Origin: Kribbella jiaozuonensis
GTDB lineage: Bacteria > Actinomycetota > Actinomycetes > Propionibacteriales > Kribbellaceae
DNA: 64,000 bases
Assembly (NCBI RefSeq): GCF_005233875.1
Contig: NZ_SZPZ01000004.1
Span: 682,001 to 746,000 of the forward strand
Direction of reading: 5' to 3'
Shown: positions 31,394-45,900 of the stretch, piece by piece
How positions within the stretch are numbered: the stretch's first letter is position 1
How the letters are laid out: each line of letters starts with the position of its first letter
The notes under the pieces: model-generated
Told to the model about the DNA's origin: nothing
What the model saw: the letters and a program-made list of their open reading frames with translations, nothing else
The model's database searches: none
Program-made: the position numbers and the translations under genes

Positions 31394-32419
31394 ATGAGCC
31401 GCTACGGTCAGCAGTTCGGCCCGGACTTCACCTTCCTCGGCGTCCCGGCCTGCGACCTGGACGACCCGGCGTCGTACGCGGATGCTCAAGTGGTCATCCT
31501 CGGCGCGCCCTTCGACGGCGGTACGTCGCACCGCCCGGGGGCGCGCTTCGGCCCGATGGCGATCCGGATGCGCGACTACCTCGGCCACGACGGGTCCCGG
31601 CCCAGCCTGGCGCTGCGTACCGACGGCCTGGTCGACCTGAACGTGGTCGACGCCGGTGACGTAGAGATGTACTCCGGTGACATCGAGGTCGCCCTGCCCG
31701 CGCTCGAAGCAGCGGTCGAGAAGGTGACCCGGTCGGGCGCGATCCCGATCGTGCTCGGCGGCGACCACTCGATCGCGTTCCCGGACGCGAAGGGGGTCGC
31801 GAACGTGCTCGGCCACGGCCGGGTGTCGATGCTGCACTTCGACGCGCACGCCGACACCGGCGACATCGAGTTCGGGTCGTTGTGGGGTCACGGGCAACCG
31901 ATGCGCCGGCTGATCGAGTCCGGTGCGTTGCGCGGTGACCGGTTCCTGCAGATCGGTCTGCGCGGTTACTGGCCGCCGCCGGACACGCTCGACTGGATGG
32001 CCGAACAGAACATGCGGTCCTACGAGATGACCGAGATCGTCCACCGCGGGCTGGACGAGTGCCTGACCGAGGCGTTCACGATCGCGACCGACGAGTGCGA
32101 CGGCGTGTTCCTGTCCGTCGACATCGACGTGTGCGATCCCGGCCACGCTCCCGGCACCGGCACGCCCGAGCCGGGCGGTCTGACCGCGCGCCAGTTGCTG
32201 GACGCCGTACGCCGGATCTGCCTCGAACTGCCTGTCGCCGGGATGGACGTGGTCGAGGTCAGCCCGCCGTACGACCACGCCGACATCACCGCTGCGCTGG
32301 CCAATCGCGTTGTGCTGGAGGCCGTGTCGGCGATCGCCCGCAAGCGTCAGGACGAACGCGACGGGACTCGTTGGGATCCCGGCCGGCCGTTACTGGGTGG
32401 CCGGCCCACGCCGGGCTGA
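31394..32419 (+). CDS. Ureohydrolase (agmatinase/guanidinobutyrase family)
   Basis: This 341-residue Mn-dependent enzyme removes urea from a guanidino compound. Metal ligands are visible: His125 in LGGDHSIAF, the DAHAD cluster (Asp150, His152, Asp154) and a C-terminal SVDIDVCDPGHAPGTGTPEPGG. The APGTGTPEPGG variant is typical of agmatinases and guanidinobutyrases rather than arginases. It begins a plus-strand run with an APC permease, UspA, a PLP decarboxylase and a copper amine oxidase, pointing to guanidine or polyamine catabolism. The exact substrate (agmatine, 4-guanidinobutyrate or other) is open. Confidence 0.92.
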   Translation: MSRYGQQFGPDFTFLGVPACDLDDPASYADAQVVILGAPFDGGTSHRPGARFGPMAIRMRDYLGHDGSRPSLALRTDGLVDLNVVDAGDVEMYSGDIEVALPALEAAVEKVTRSGAIPIVLGGDHSIAFPDAKGVANVLGHGRVSMLHFDAHADTGDIEFGSLWGHGQPMRRLIESGALRGDRFLQIGLRGYWPPPDTLDWMAEQNMRSYEMTEIVHRGLDECLTEAFTIATDECDGVFLSVDIDVCDPGHAPGTGTPEPGGLTARQLLDAVRRICLELPVAGMDVVEVSPPYDHADITAALANRVVLEAVSAIARKRQDERDGTRWDPGRPLLGGRPTPG

Positions 32420-32442
32420 CCTGTTCCCAGCACAGGCGGCCG

Positions 32443-32459
32443 GGTGCCACACTCCGAAG
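32443..32459 (+). promoter_or_regulatory. 17-nt motif before the permease gene
   Basis: GGTGCCACACTCCGAAG differs at two positions from the copy at 31377-31393. It lies 41 bp upstream of the permease ATG, in the 81-bp gap after the ureohydrolase gene. Confidence 0.35.
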
Positions 32460-32500
32460 AGGGTGGGGAATTGCGGGCACCTCCATCGAGGGGAGGCAGC

Positions 32501-33955
32501 ATGGCGATGACCGCGCGGCAGCTGTTCCGCCGCAAGCCGGTTCCGGAGATGTCGCAGGAGAGCGGGAGCGACTCCGGCCAGAGCGAGCTGGTCCGATCGA
32601 TCGGGTTGTTCCAGCTCTCCATGTTCGGTATCGGCGCCACCATCGGTACCGGTATCTTCTTCGTTCTCGCGCAGGCCGTCCCCGTGGCCGGACCGGCGGT
32701 GATCTGGTCGTTCGTGATCGCCGGTGTGGTCGCCGGACTGACCGCGATCTGCTACGCCGAGCTGGCCAGCGCGGTCCCGGTGTCGGGTTCGTCGTACTCG
32801 TACGCCTACGCGACGCTGGGCGAGCTGCCCGCGATCGGCGTGGCCGCGTGTCTGCTGCTGGAGTACGGCGTGTCGGCCGCGGCCGTCGCGGTCGGCTGGT
32901 CGCAGTACCTGAACGAACTGTTCGACAACCTCTTCGGATTCACGCTGCCGGACAAGCTGTCCCAGGCGCCTGAACAGGGTGGCGTGTTCAACCTGCCCGC
33001 GGTCATCCTGGTCGCGCTCTGCACGCTGCTGCTGATCCGCGGCGCGAGCGAGTCGGCCAAGACCAACGCGGTGATGGTGTGCCTGAAGATCGGCGTGCTG
33101 ATCCTGTTCATCGTGCTCGGGCTGAAGGGCTGGAACTCCGACAACCTGTCGAACTTCGCGCCGTTCGGCATCACCGGGATCACCTCGGCCGCCGGCATCA
33201 TCTTCTTCTCCTACATCGGTCTGGACGCCGTCTCGACCGCGGGTGAGGAGGTCAAGAACCCGCGGCGGACGATGCCGCTGGCCATCCTGATCGCGCTCGT
33301 CACGGTCACCGGGCTCTACATCGTGGTCACGCTGGTGGCGGTCGCGGCCCAGCCGGCAGACCAGTTCAAGGACCAGGAGGCCGGGCTGTCCGCGATCCTG
33401 GAGAAGGTGACCGGATCGTCCTGGCCGGCCACGGTCCTGGCCGCGGGCGCCGTGATCTCGATCTTCAGCGTCACGCTGATCGTCATCTACGGCCAGACCC
33501 GCATCCTGTTCGCGATGGCGCGCGACGGGATGATCCCCGAGCTGTTCCACAAGGTGAACCCGCGCACGCACACCCCGGTACCGAACACGCTGATCGTCGC
33601 GGTGCTGATCGCGCTGCTGGCCGGGCTGATCCCGATCAACTTCCTCGCCGAGATGACCAGCATCGGCACGCTGGTCGCGTTCCTGGTCGTGTCGATCGGC
33701 GTGATGGTGCTGCGCCGTACGCATCCCGAACTGCCACGTGGCTTCAAGGTGCCGGGCTATCCGGTCACGCCGGTCCTGTCGATCCTGGGCTGTCTGTGGA
33801 TCATCAAGGACCTGCGCGCGGTGACGATCTACGTGTTCCTGATCTGGCTGGCCGTCGCCTTGATCTGGTACTTCGTCTACGGCTTCAAGCACTCGCATCT
33901 CGGCCGGAACGAGCACGTCGGGCTGATCCACGACGAGGACGGACCGCAGCCATGA
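32501..33955 (+). CDS. APC-superfamily amino acid/polyamine permease
   Basis: The 484-residue transporter has 12 or more membrane segments. It shows the APC signature FGIGATIGTGIFFVLAQAV in helix 1 and the IIFFSYIGLDAVSTAGEEVKNPRRTMP segment of cationic-amino-acid transporters (YfnA/CAT type). The ATG at 32501 follows GAGGGGAGGCAGC. Its stop overlaps the UspA start (ATGA). Placed between a ureohydrolase and amine-degrading enzymes, it most likely imports the guanidino or polyamine substrate. Confidence 0.93.
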   Translation: MAMTARQLFRRKPVPEMSQESGSDSGQSELVRSIGLFQLSMFGIGATIGTGIFFVLAQAVPVAGPAVIWSFVIAGVVAGLTAICYAELASAVPVSGSSYSYAYATLGELPAIGVAACLLLEYGVSAAAVAVGWSQYLNELFDNLFGFTLPDKLSQAPEQGGVFNLPAVILVALCTLLLIRGASESAKTNAVMVCLKIGVLILFIVLGLKGWNSDNLSNFAPFGITGITSAAGIIFFSYIGLDAVSTAGEEVKNPRRTMPLAILIALVTVTGLYIVVTLVAVAAQPADQFKDQEAGLSAILEKVTGSSWPATVLAAGAVISIFSVTLIVIYGQTRILFAMARDGMIPELFHKVNPRTHTPVPNTLIVAVLIALLAGLIPINFLAEMTSIGTLVAFLVVSIGVMVLRRTHPELPRGFKVPGYPVTPVLSILGCLWIIKDLRAVTIYVFLIWLAVALIWYFVYGFKHSHLGRNEHVGLIHDEDGPQP

Positions 33956-34872
33956 CGATGATCGTCGGCTACGCCCCCGACGAGCGTGGCAAGGCAGCGC
34001 TGCACCTGGCCGGCATGCTGGCCAGGTCGGCGGGCGACAACCTGATCGTGTGCAGCGTCGTACCCGCGCCGTGGGTGCCCGGGATGGCACGGGTGGACGC
34101 GGAGTACCAGGAGTTCCTGACGCAGGGCGCCGACCAGGCGCTGGAGCGGGCCCGGAGCTTTCTGCCCGGGGATGTTCCGGCGACGTACGTCCGGCACAGC
34201 GCGCGGTCGGCGCCGGCCGGGCTGCTCGAGCTGGCCGAGCAGAACGACGCCCGGCTGATCGTGCTCGGGTCGTCGTCGGCCGGCGTGTTCGGCCACATCG
34301 CGCTCGGCAGTGTCACCGACCGGCTGCTGCACAGCTCGCATGTCTCACTCGCACTGGCCACCCGGGGCTTCCGCTGCCCGGCCGACCGCACGGTGTCCCG
34401 GGTGACCGCGGCCTTCGGCGGCACCGAGAGCGCCGAGGACCTGGTCCTGGCCGCTGCCTCGGTCAGCGCCGACGTCCACGCATCGTTGCGGATAGCAACG
34501 TTCGCGGTCTGGAACCGGCCCGCGTACACGACCACGCTGGGCACGGACTCCGAGGACCTGGTGATGCAGGAATGGCGGTCCGAGCTGGACAAGACGGTGA
34601 GCGCCACGCTCGCGCAGGTGCAGGAGCTGCCCGAGCGCCCGCGCACGGTCGAGACGGTGGTCGGGTCCGGTACGACGTGGGCCGAGGCGATCGACGAGAT
34701 CGGCTGGGAGGCAGGCGACGTCCTGGTGGTCGGGTCGAGCGAGCTCGGACCGATCGCCCGCGTCTTCCTGGGGTCACGGGCGACCAAGATCCTGCGCCAC
34801 TCCCCTGTCCCGGTGCTGGTGATCCCGCGCCGGCGGGCCGAACAACTGGCCGAGCAGGCCGGCGAGAACTGA
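33952..34872 (+). CDS. Universal stress protein, tandem UspA domains
   Basis: The 306-residue protein has two UspA domains. The first holds ARLIVLGSSSAGVFGHIALGSVTDRLLHSSHVSLAL. The second ends in GDVLVVGSSELGPIARVFLGSRATKILRHSPVPVLVI; the GSxxxxxxxxxGS pattern of ATP-binding Usps is clear there. It overlaps the permease gene by 4 bp. UspA domains often sit beside or within APC transporters, so it may sense energy or nucleotide status and modulate uptake (inference). Confidence 0.92.
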   Translation: MTMIVGYAPDERGKAALHLAGMLARSAGDNLIVCSVVPAPWVPGMARVDAEYQEFLTQGADQALERARSFLPGDVPATYVRHSARSAPAGLLELAEQNDARLIVLGSSSAGVFGHIALGSVTDRLLHSSHVSLALATRGFRCPADRTVSRVTAAFGGTESAEDLVLAAASVSADVHASLRIATFAVWNRPAYTTTLGTDSEDLVMQEWRSELDKTVSATLAQVQELPERPRTVETVVGSGTTWAEAIDEIGWEAGDVLVVGSSELGPIARVFLGSRATKILRHSPVPVLVIPRRRAEQLAEQAGEN

Positions 34873-34882
34873 CCACTCGATC

Positions 34883-36133
34883 ATGAGTGATCTGCTCTCG
34901 CTGTTCCCATCCGGGAGCCGGCTCGATGGTGACGGCACAGTTGTGGTCGGCGGGTGCCGTGCGGACGACCTGGCCGCCGAGTTCGGTACGCCGGTCCTCG
35001 TCGTCGCCGAGCAGGCGCTCCGGGCCCGCGCCCGCGAGTACCGCGACGAGCTCGCCGCCCGCCGGCCCGGCTCGCGCGTCGTCTTCGCGTCGAAGGCGTT
35101 CCCGTGTACGGCGGTCCAGCGGGTCATGGTCGAGGAAGGACTCGGCCTCGACGTCGCGGGCGGCGGCGAGATCCTGACCGCGCTCAAGGCCGGGGTCGAT
35201 CCGGGCCTGATCGTGCTGCACGGCAACGCGAAGAGCGACGAGGAGATCGCGCTGGCCGTCGAGCACGGTATCGGCCTGGTCGTGGTCGACAACGCCGATG
35301 ACGTGGACCGGCTGGAAGCGACCGGGCGGCCGCAGGACGTGCTGGTGCGGATCATCCCGGGCGTGACCGCGGACACCCACGCACATGTGCTGACCGGGCA
35401 CGCGGGCTCCAAGTTCGGTCTCGCCCCGGCGGACGCGGCTGCGCTGATCCGGCGGATCGAGCACAGCCCACGGCTGCGAATGCGCGGTCTGCACGTTCAT
35501 GTCGGTTCGCAGATCCTCGACGTCGAGCCGTTCGCGGAGTCCGTCGCGCCGATCGCGCGGCTCGGCGAGTTCGAGATCTACGACCTGGGCGGTGGGCTGG
35601 GGGCGCGCTACACCTGGGCGGACAAGCCGCCGAGTGTGGCGTCGTACCTGGACGCTCTGATCGGCGCGGCGAAGCAGCACCTCCCCGCATCCGCGCAGCT
35701 GATCATCGAACCTGGACGCAGCATGGTCTGTACGGCGGCGACCACGATCTACCGCGTCACCACGGTGAAACGCGGCGCGATCACCTTCGTCGCCGTCGAC
35801 GGCGGGATGGGCGACAACCTGGAGGTCGCGTTGTTCGAGCAGCGGTTCGAGGCCGGTATCGTCGGGCGCTTCGACGGGCCCGGCCTGGAGAGCGTGACCG
35901 TGGTCGGGCGGCACTGTGAGAGCGGTGACGTGCTGGTCGACGGCGTACCGCTGTCCGAGCCGGCGGTCGGGGATCTGCTCGCGATCCCGGCGACCGGGGC
36001 GTACTGCTACACGATGGCGAACAACTACAACGGCAACCGCCGGATCCCGGTCGTCCTCGCGAACGAGGGCGTCCCGCGTCTCGTCGTCCGCCGGGAGACC
36101 TGGGACGACCTGATGGCTCGGGACGTCGACTAG
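34883..36133 (+). CDS. Diaminopimelate decarboxylase-like PLP enzyme
   Basis: The 416-residue fold-type III PLP decarboxylase has Lys71 in VVFASKAFPC (Schiff base), HVHVGSQ, EPGRSMV, CESGDVL from the partner active site and GAYCYTMANNYN. The motifs are closest to DapDC (LysA), which makes lysine from meso-diaminopimelate. Its setting among polyamine catabolic genes raises the alternative of a basic amino acid decarboxylase feeding the amine oxidase. It begins 10 bp after the uspA stop. It may be a paralogue of the housekeeping lysA. Confidence 0.88.
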   Translation: MSDLLSLFPSGSRLDGDGTVVVGGCRADDLAAEFGTPVLVVAEQALRARAREYRDELAARRPGSRVVFASKAFPCTAVQRVMVEEGLGLDVAGGGEILTALKAGVDPGLIVLHGNAKSDEEIALAVEHGIGLVVVDNADDVDRLEATGRPQDVLVRIIPGVTADTHAHVLTGHAGSKFGLAPADAAALIRRIEHSPRLRMRGLHVHVGSQILDVEPFAESVAPIARLGEFEIYDLGGGLGARYTWADKPPSVASYLDALIGAAKQHLPASAQLIIEPGRSMVCTAATTIYRVTTVKRGAITFVAVDGGMGDNLEVALFEQRFEAGIVGRFDGPGLESVTVVGRHCESGDVLVDGVPLSEPAVGDLLAIPATGAYCYTMANNYNGNRRIPVVLANEGVPRLVVRRETWDDLMARDVD

Positions 36134-36149
36134 CCGACGAGGAGAAGGC

Positions 36150-38045
36150 ATGGCGACCCATCCACTCGAGCCGCTGGACGAGCACGAGTTCCGGCAGACG
36201 GCCGCGATCCTGCGGCGGGACGAGGAGCTCGGCGGGTCCTGGCGGTTCGCCGGCATCGAGCTGCTCGAGCCGGACAAGGCGGCGGTCAAAGCCTGGCGGT
36301 CCGGTGACGCCGTACCGCGGACCGCGTTCGCCGTGCTGTGGAACCGGGCCGACAACCAGACCTGGGAGGCGGTCGTCGACCTGACCGGCGACCGGGTGGT
36401 CTCCTGGACGCACGTCCCCGGCGTGACGCCGAACTTCACCACCGACGAGTACTACGAGGTCGACGCGGCGATGCGGGCGCACCCGGACGTCGCCGCCGCG
36501 CTGGCCGTGCGCGGCATCACCGACCTGTCCCTGGTCCTGATCGAGGTCTGGACGTACGGCAAGGCGCTGATGCCGGAGAAGTACCGTGACCGCAGGCTCG
36601 GCTGGTGTGACATCTGGTACCGCGAGACGCCGGAGAGCAATGCGTACGCGCATCCGGTGTCCGGTCTCAAGGTTGTCGTCGACATGAACACCCTCGAGCT
36701 GCTCGAGCTCGAGGACGACCACAATCACGGCCAGCCGGACGTCACCGCGGAGTACGTCCCAGGACCTTGGACCGGGACGCTGCGCACCGACCTGAAGCCG
36801 CTGGAGATCAGTCAGCCCGAGGGCGTCTCGTTCACGCTCGACGGCGCCGAGTTGCGCTGGCAGAACTGGAACCTGCGACTCGGTTTCAACCACCGCGAGG
36901 GCCCGGTGATCTACCAGGTCGGGTACGGCGGCCGCGACATCGCCTACCGGATGTCGTTCGCCGAGCTGATGGTCCCGTACCGCGACGCGTCGTTCGACCA
37001 CTACCGGCGTACTGCGTTCGACATCGGCGAATGGGGTCTCGGGTTCATGACCACGTCGCTCGAGCTGGGCTGCGACTGCCTCGGCGAGATCCGGTACCTG
37101 GACGCCGTACTGCACGACACCCGCGGCGAGCCGTACACGATCAAGAACGCGATCTGCCTGCACGAGGAGGACAACGCCGTGCTGTGGAAGCACGTGGACC
37201 ACACCAACGGCGCGGAGGTACGCCGGATGCGCCGGCTGGTCGTGTCGTGCCACGTGACGGTCGCGAACTACGAGTACCTCGTCTACTGGCGCTTCTACCA
37301 GGACGGCAATATCGAGTGCGAGGTCCGGGCCACCGGGCTGATGGTGACGACGCCGTACGCCGGTCCCGCGCCCGCGACGGGGACCGTGGTCGACAAGCAG
37401 ACGTACGCGCCGTTCCACCAGCACTTCCTGGTCGCCCGGCTCGACCTCGACGTGGACGGCGACGGCAACACGGCGTACGAGGTGGACTCGCGTGCGCTGC
37501 CGGTGTCGGAGAGCAATCCGTACGGGCTGGCCGTCGTCACCGACGCGACGCCGATCCGGTCCGAGTCCGAGGCCGGCCGGGACTTCAATTGGTCGACCCA
37601 ACGATCCTGGAAGGTGGCGAACCCGAACCGGGTGAACGCGCTCGGTACGCATCCGGCGTACAAACTCGTCCCGAGCGCGTCGATCCCGCCGCTGATGGAT
37701 CCGGGTACGCCGCAGTTCCTGCGCGCACCCGTCATCGGGCACACGCTCTGGGTCACCCGCCACCATGACGAGGAACGCTGGCCGTGCGGTGACTACCCGA
37801 CCCAGTCCAGCACCGACGACGGCATGAGCCGCTGGATCGCCGACGACGAGTCACTGGAGAACACCGACCTCGTGCTCTGGTACGTCTTCGGCATCCACCA
37901 CATCACCCGGGTCGAGGACTGGCCGGTGATGCCCGCCGACACCGTCTCGTTCTGGCTCAAACCGTTCGGTTTCTTCGACCGGAATCCGTCCATCGACGTC
38001 CCGCCCTCGATCAAGGCCGACGGCGAGGTCTGCCACCACGACTGA
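36150..38045 (+). CDS. Primary (copper/topaquinone) amine oxidase
   Basis: The 631-residue enzyme oxidises a primary amine to an aldehyde with H2O2 and NH3. Tyr374 in the motif NYEY is the precursor of topaquinone. Copper ligands are His423 and His425 (HQHF) plus a His in GIHHITRVEDWPVMP (583/584). The C-terminal LKPFGFFDRNPSIDVPPS is the family hallmark. No signal peptide is seen, as in Arthrobacter enzymes. It is the last gene of the plus-strand run and plausibly oxidises putrescine, cadaverine or a related amine made upstream. An AAGGCATG-type ribosome site precedes the ATG 16 bp after the decarboxylase. Confidence 0.95.
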   Translation: MATHPLEPLDEHEFRQTAAILRRDEELGGSWRFAGIELLEPDKAAVKAWRSGDAVPRTAFAVLWNRADNQTWEAVVDLTGDRVVSWTHVPGVTPNFTTDEYYEVDAAMRAHPDVAAALAVRGITDLSLVLIEVWTYGKALMPEKYRDRRLGWCDIWYRETPESNAYAHPVSGLKVVVDMNTLELLELEDDHNHGQPDVTAEYVPGPWTGTLRTDLKPLEISQPEGVSFTLDGAELRWQNWNLRLGFNHREGPVIYQVGYGGRDIAYRMSFAELMVPYRDASFDHYRRTAFDIGEWGLGFMTTSLELGCDCLGEIRYLDAVLHDTRGEPYTIKNAICLHEEDNAVLWKHVDHTNGAEVRRMRRLVVSCHVTVANYEYLVYWRFYQDGNIECEVRATGLMVTTPYAGPAPATGTVVDKQTYAPFHQHFLVARLDLDVDGDGNTAYEVDSRALPVSESNPYGLAVVTDATPIRSESEAGRDFNWSTQRSWKVANPNRVNALGTHPAYKLVPSASIPPLMDPGTPQFLRAPVIGHTLWVTRHHDEERWPCGDYPTQSSTDDGMSRWIADDESLENTDLVLWYVFGIHHITRVEDWPVMPADTVSFWLKPFGFFDRNPSIDVPPSIKADGEVCHHD

Positions 38046-38050
38046 AGCGC

Positions 38051-40183
38051 CTACGTGTTCGGCCTGGGCTTTGCCGGTTTCGTCCCCGGCTTCTTCGAGT
38101 CGGGCGGCTTGGGGTTCGGGTTGCCGATCATCCGCTTCGGCGGATTCACGAAGCGCTCGACCGGGAACCCGCGGATGGCGCCCTGCATGGCGCTTTCCCA
38201 GAGCGGGCCGGCCGTGCCGGAGCCGGTCGGGTCGGCGATGTCCACGCCGTTCAGCGTGTGGTGGAACATCAGGTTCGTGTACGGCAGGCTGGCGTCCGCG
38301 ACGACGGCCGCTGCGGCGAGGTTCGGGGTGTAGCCGGCGAACCAGACCGCCAGGTTCTGCTGGATCGTGCCGGTCTTGCCGGCCATGTCGCGGCTGCCGA
38401 AGCGCAGGCGACCGCCGGTGCCGCCCGGCATCATCACCTGGCTGAGGACCCGGTTGACCCCGTCCGCCACCGCCCGCGGCAGCACCTGCTTGCAGGCGAA
38501 GCCCGGCCCGGGGATCGGCTTGCCGGCCTTGTCCCGGATCGACGTGACGACGAGCGGCTTGCAGTACTTCCCGCGCGCCGCGAACGTCGCGTACGCGTTC
38601 GACAGCATCAGCGGTGTCACGTACCCGACGCCCAGCGTCATCGATGCCACCTGGTCGAGCGGCTCGCCGGTCTGGCCGTTGTACATCCCGAGCTTGGCCG
38701 CGATCTTCGCGATCGGGCACAGCCCGGTCCGCTGCGACAGCTGCAGGAAGTAGGTGTTGGTGGAGAACCGCGCCGCCTCGACCATGGTCAGGTCACCGCT
38801 GTGCGTCGAGTTCCTCGGCTGGTACGTCGGATCGCGCGTGTACCCGGTACAGGTCTTGAACTTCTTGTTCCGCAGGTCGATCTGCTCCGGCGAGTTGATC
38901 CGGTAGTCCATCGGGATGCCCCGCGACAGCGCCGCCGCGATCGTGAACGCCTTCATCGTCGAGCCGTTCTGGAATCCGCCGAACCCGCCGGCGTACGACT
39001 TCTCGACGTTGTAGTTGTAGTTGGTGTGGTTGCGCCCGTTGCCGTACGGCTTGCTCTGCACCATCGCCTTGACCAGCCCGGTGCCCGGCTCGACGATCGT
39101 GATCGCGGCCGCGGACGTGTCGGTGCGCTTGCTGTGCTTGTCGATCGACGCCTGCGCGGCCGCCTGGATCTGCGGGTCGATCGAGGTCCGGATCAGCAGG
39201 CCGCCGGTCTTCAGGTAGTGGTCGCGGTCCTTCGGGGTCACGCCGAGCGCCGGGTTGGCCAGCAGCTTCGAGACCACGTAGTCGCAGTAGAACGGGTACC
39301 GCGAGTTGGCGCAGCCGTTCGGCACCGGCTCGACGGTGGCCAGGTCGATCACCGGCGTCCGCAGCGCCTGGTTGGCCTGGTGGACCGTGATCACGCCGAG
39401 TTCGAGCATCCGCTTGATCACCACGTCGCGGCGCGCCTTCGAGCGGGTCAGGTCGTTCGTCGGGTCGTACCCGGTCGGGTTCTTCACCAGCCCGGCCAGC
39501 AGGGCCGCCTGCGGGAGCGTGAGTTTCTCGGCGGTGGTCCGGAAGTAGTGCTGCGCGGCGGCCTGGACGCCGTACGAGCCGTCGCCGAAGTTCGCCAGGT
39601 TCAGGTACCGCTCGAGGATCTCGTCCTTGGACAGCTGGCTCTCGACCGCGATCGCGTACCGCAGCTCGGTCAGCTTCCGCTGGTACGAGACCTCGGTGGC
39701 CTTCGCCCGGTCGGAGGCCGTCCGCGCCTTCTCGACCAGGCTCATCTTCACGAACTGCTGGGTGATGCTCGACCCGCCCTGCTGCACCTCGCCGCCGGTC
39801 TGGTTGCGCACCATCGCCCGCAGCGTGCCTTTCAGGTCGAGCGCGCCGTGCTCGTAGAAGCGCGAGTCCTCGATCGCGACGATCGCCTTGCGCATGATCG
39901 GACTCACGCTGCCGAGCGGGACCGGGACCCGGTTCTGCTCGTACAGCGTGGCGATCAGCGTGCCGTCCGCCGCCAGGATGCGGCTGCGGACGGCCAGCGG
40001 ATCGGTCTGGAACTCGACCGGCAGATTCTCGACGGTCGCTGCGACGTCAGCAGCACCCTGCCCGGCGAATCCGGCGAACGGGACCGCGAGGCCCGCCGCC
40101 AGGGCGCCCGACAACACGCTCACGCCGATGAACAAGATCAACGACCGAGCCCAACCGCGACCGCCCCTGTCGGTTCGCACCAC
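38051..40183 (-). CDS. Class A penicillin-binding protein (transglycosylase/transpeptidase)
   Basis: The 710-residue bifunctional peptidoglycan synthase has an N-terminal membrane anchor (RSLILFIGVSVLSGALAAGLAVP). The GT51 transglycosylase follows (Glu105 in EDSRFYEH; QGGSSITQQ), then a transpeptidase. The latter has Ser408-x-x-Lys411 (GSTMK), Ser474-Thr-Asn (STN) and Lys603-Thr-Gly-Thr. The tail is Pro/Lys-rich. The GTG at 40183 follows AGAGGTG. It lies 21 bp downstream of the acetyl-CoA carboxylase gene on the same strand and may be co-transcribed. Its stop is 5 bp from the convergent amine oxidase stop. Confidence 0.95.
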   Translation of the reverse strand: MVRTDRGGRGWARSLILFIGVSVLSGALAAGLAVPFAGFAGQGAADVAATVENLPVEFQTDPLAVRSRILAADGTLIATLYEQNRVPVPLGSVSPIMRKAIVAIEDSRFYEHGALDLKGTLRAMVRNQTGGEVQQGGSSITQQFVKMSLVEKARTASDRAKATEVSYQRKLTELRYAIAVESQLSKDEILERYLNLANFGDGSYGVQAAAQHYFRTTAEKLTLPQAALLAGLVKNPTGYDPTNDLTRSKARRDVVIKRMLELGVITVHQANQALRTPVIDLATVEPVPNGCANSRYPFYCDYVVSKLLANPALGVTPKDRDHYLKTGGLLIRTSIDPQIQAAAQASIDKHSKRTDTSAAAITIVEPGTGLVKAMVQSKPYGNGRNHTNYNYNVEKSYAGGFGGFQNGSTMKAFTIAAALSRGIPMDYRINSPEQIDLRNKKFKTCTGYTRDPTYQPRNSTHSGDLTMVEAARFSTNTYFLQLSQRTGLCPIAKIAAKLGMYNGQTGEPLDQVASMTLGVGYVTPLMLSNAYATFAARGKYCKPLVVTSIRDKAGKPIPGPGFACKQVLPRAVADGVNRVLSQVMMPGGTGGRLRFGSRDMAGKTGTIQQNLAVWFAGYTPNLAAAAVVADASLPYTNLMFHHTLNGVDIADPTGSGTAGPLWESAMQGAIRGFPVERFVNPPKRMIGNPNPKPPDSKKPGTKPAKPRPNT

Positions 40184-40204
40184 CTCTACAGAGTAGGCGA
40201 GAGA

Positions 40205-45721
<5,517 letters not shown>

Positions 45722-45900
45722 CGACCGCCTCCGTGTCTCACCCTGCTTGTACAGAAGGGATCGCCCTCTGCTGGCACAGGTTTTCAGTCCATGGCCGTTA
45801 CCGTCGAGTCGGCCCCCCGTTCAGGCGTGTTTGTGGCTCGGATCGAGCCTGACCCCGGCCTGGTGAAAGACTTCCGGGCAGTCGACGGAGGGGAAGCATC

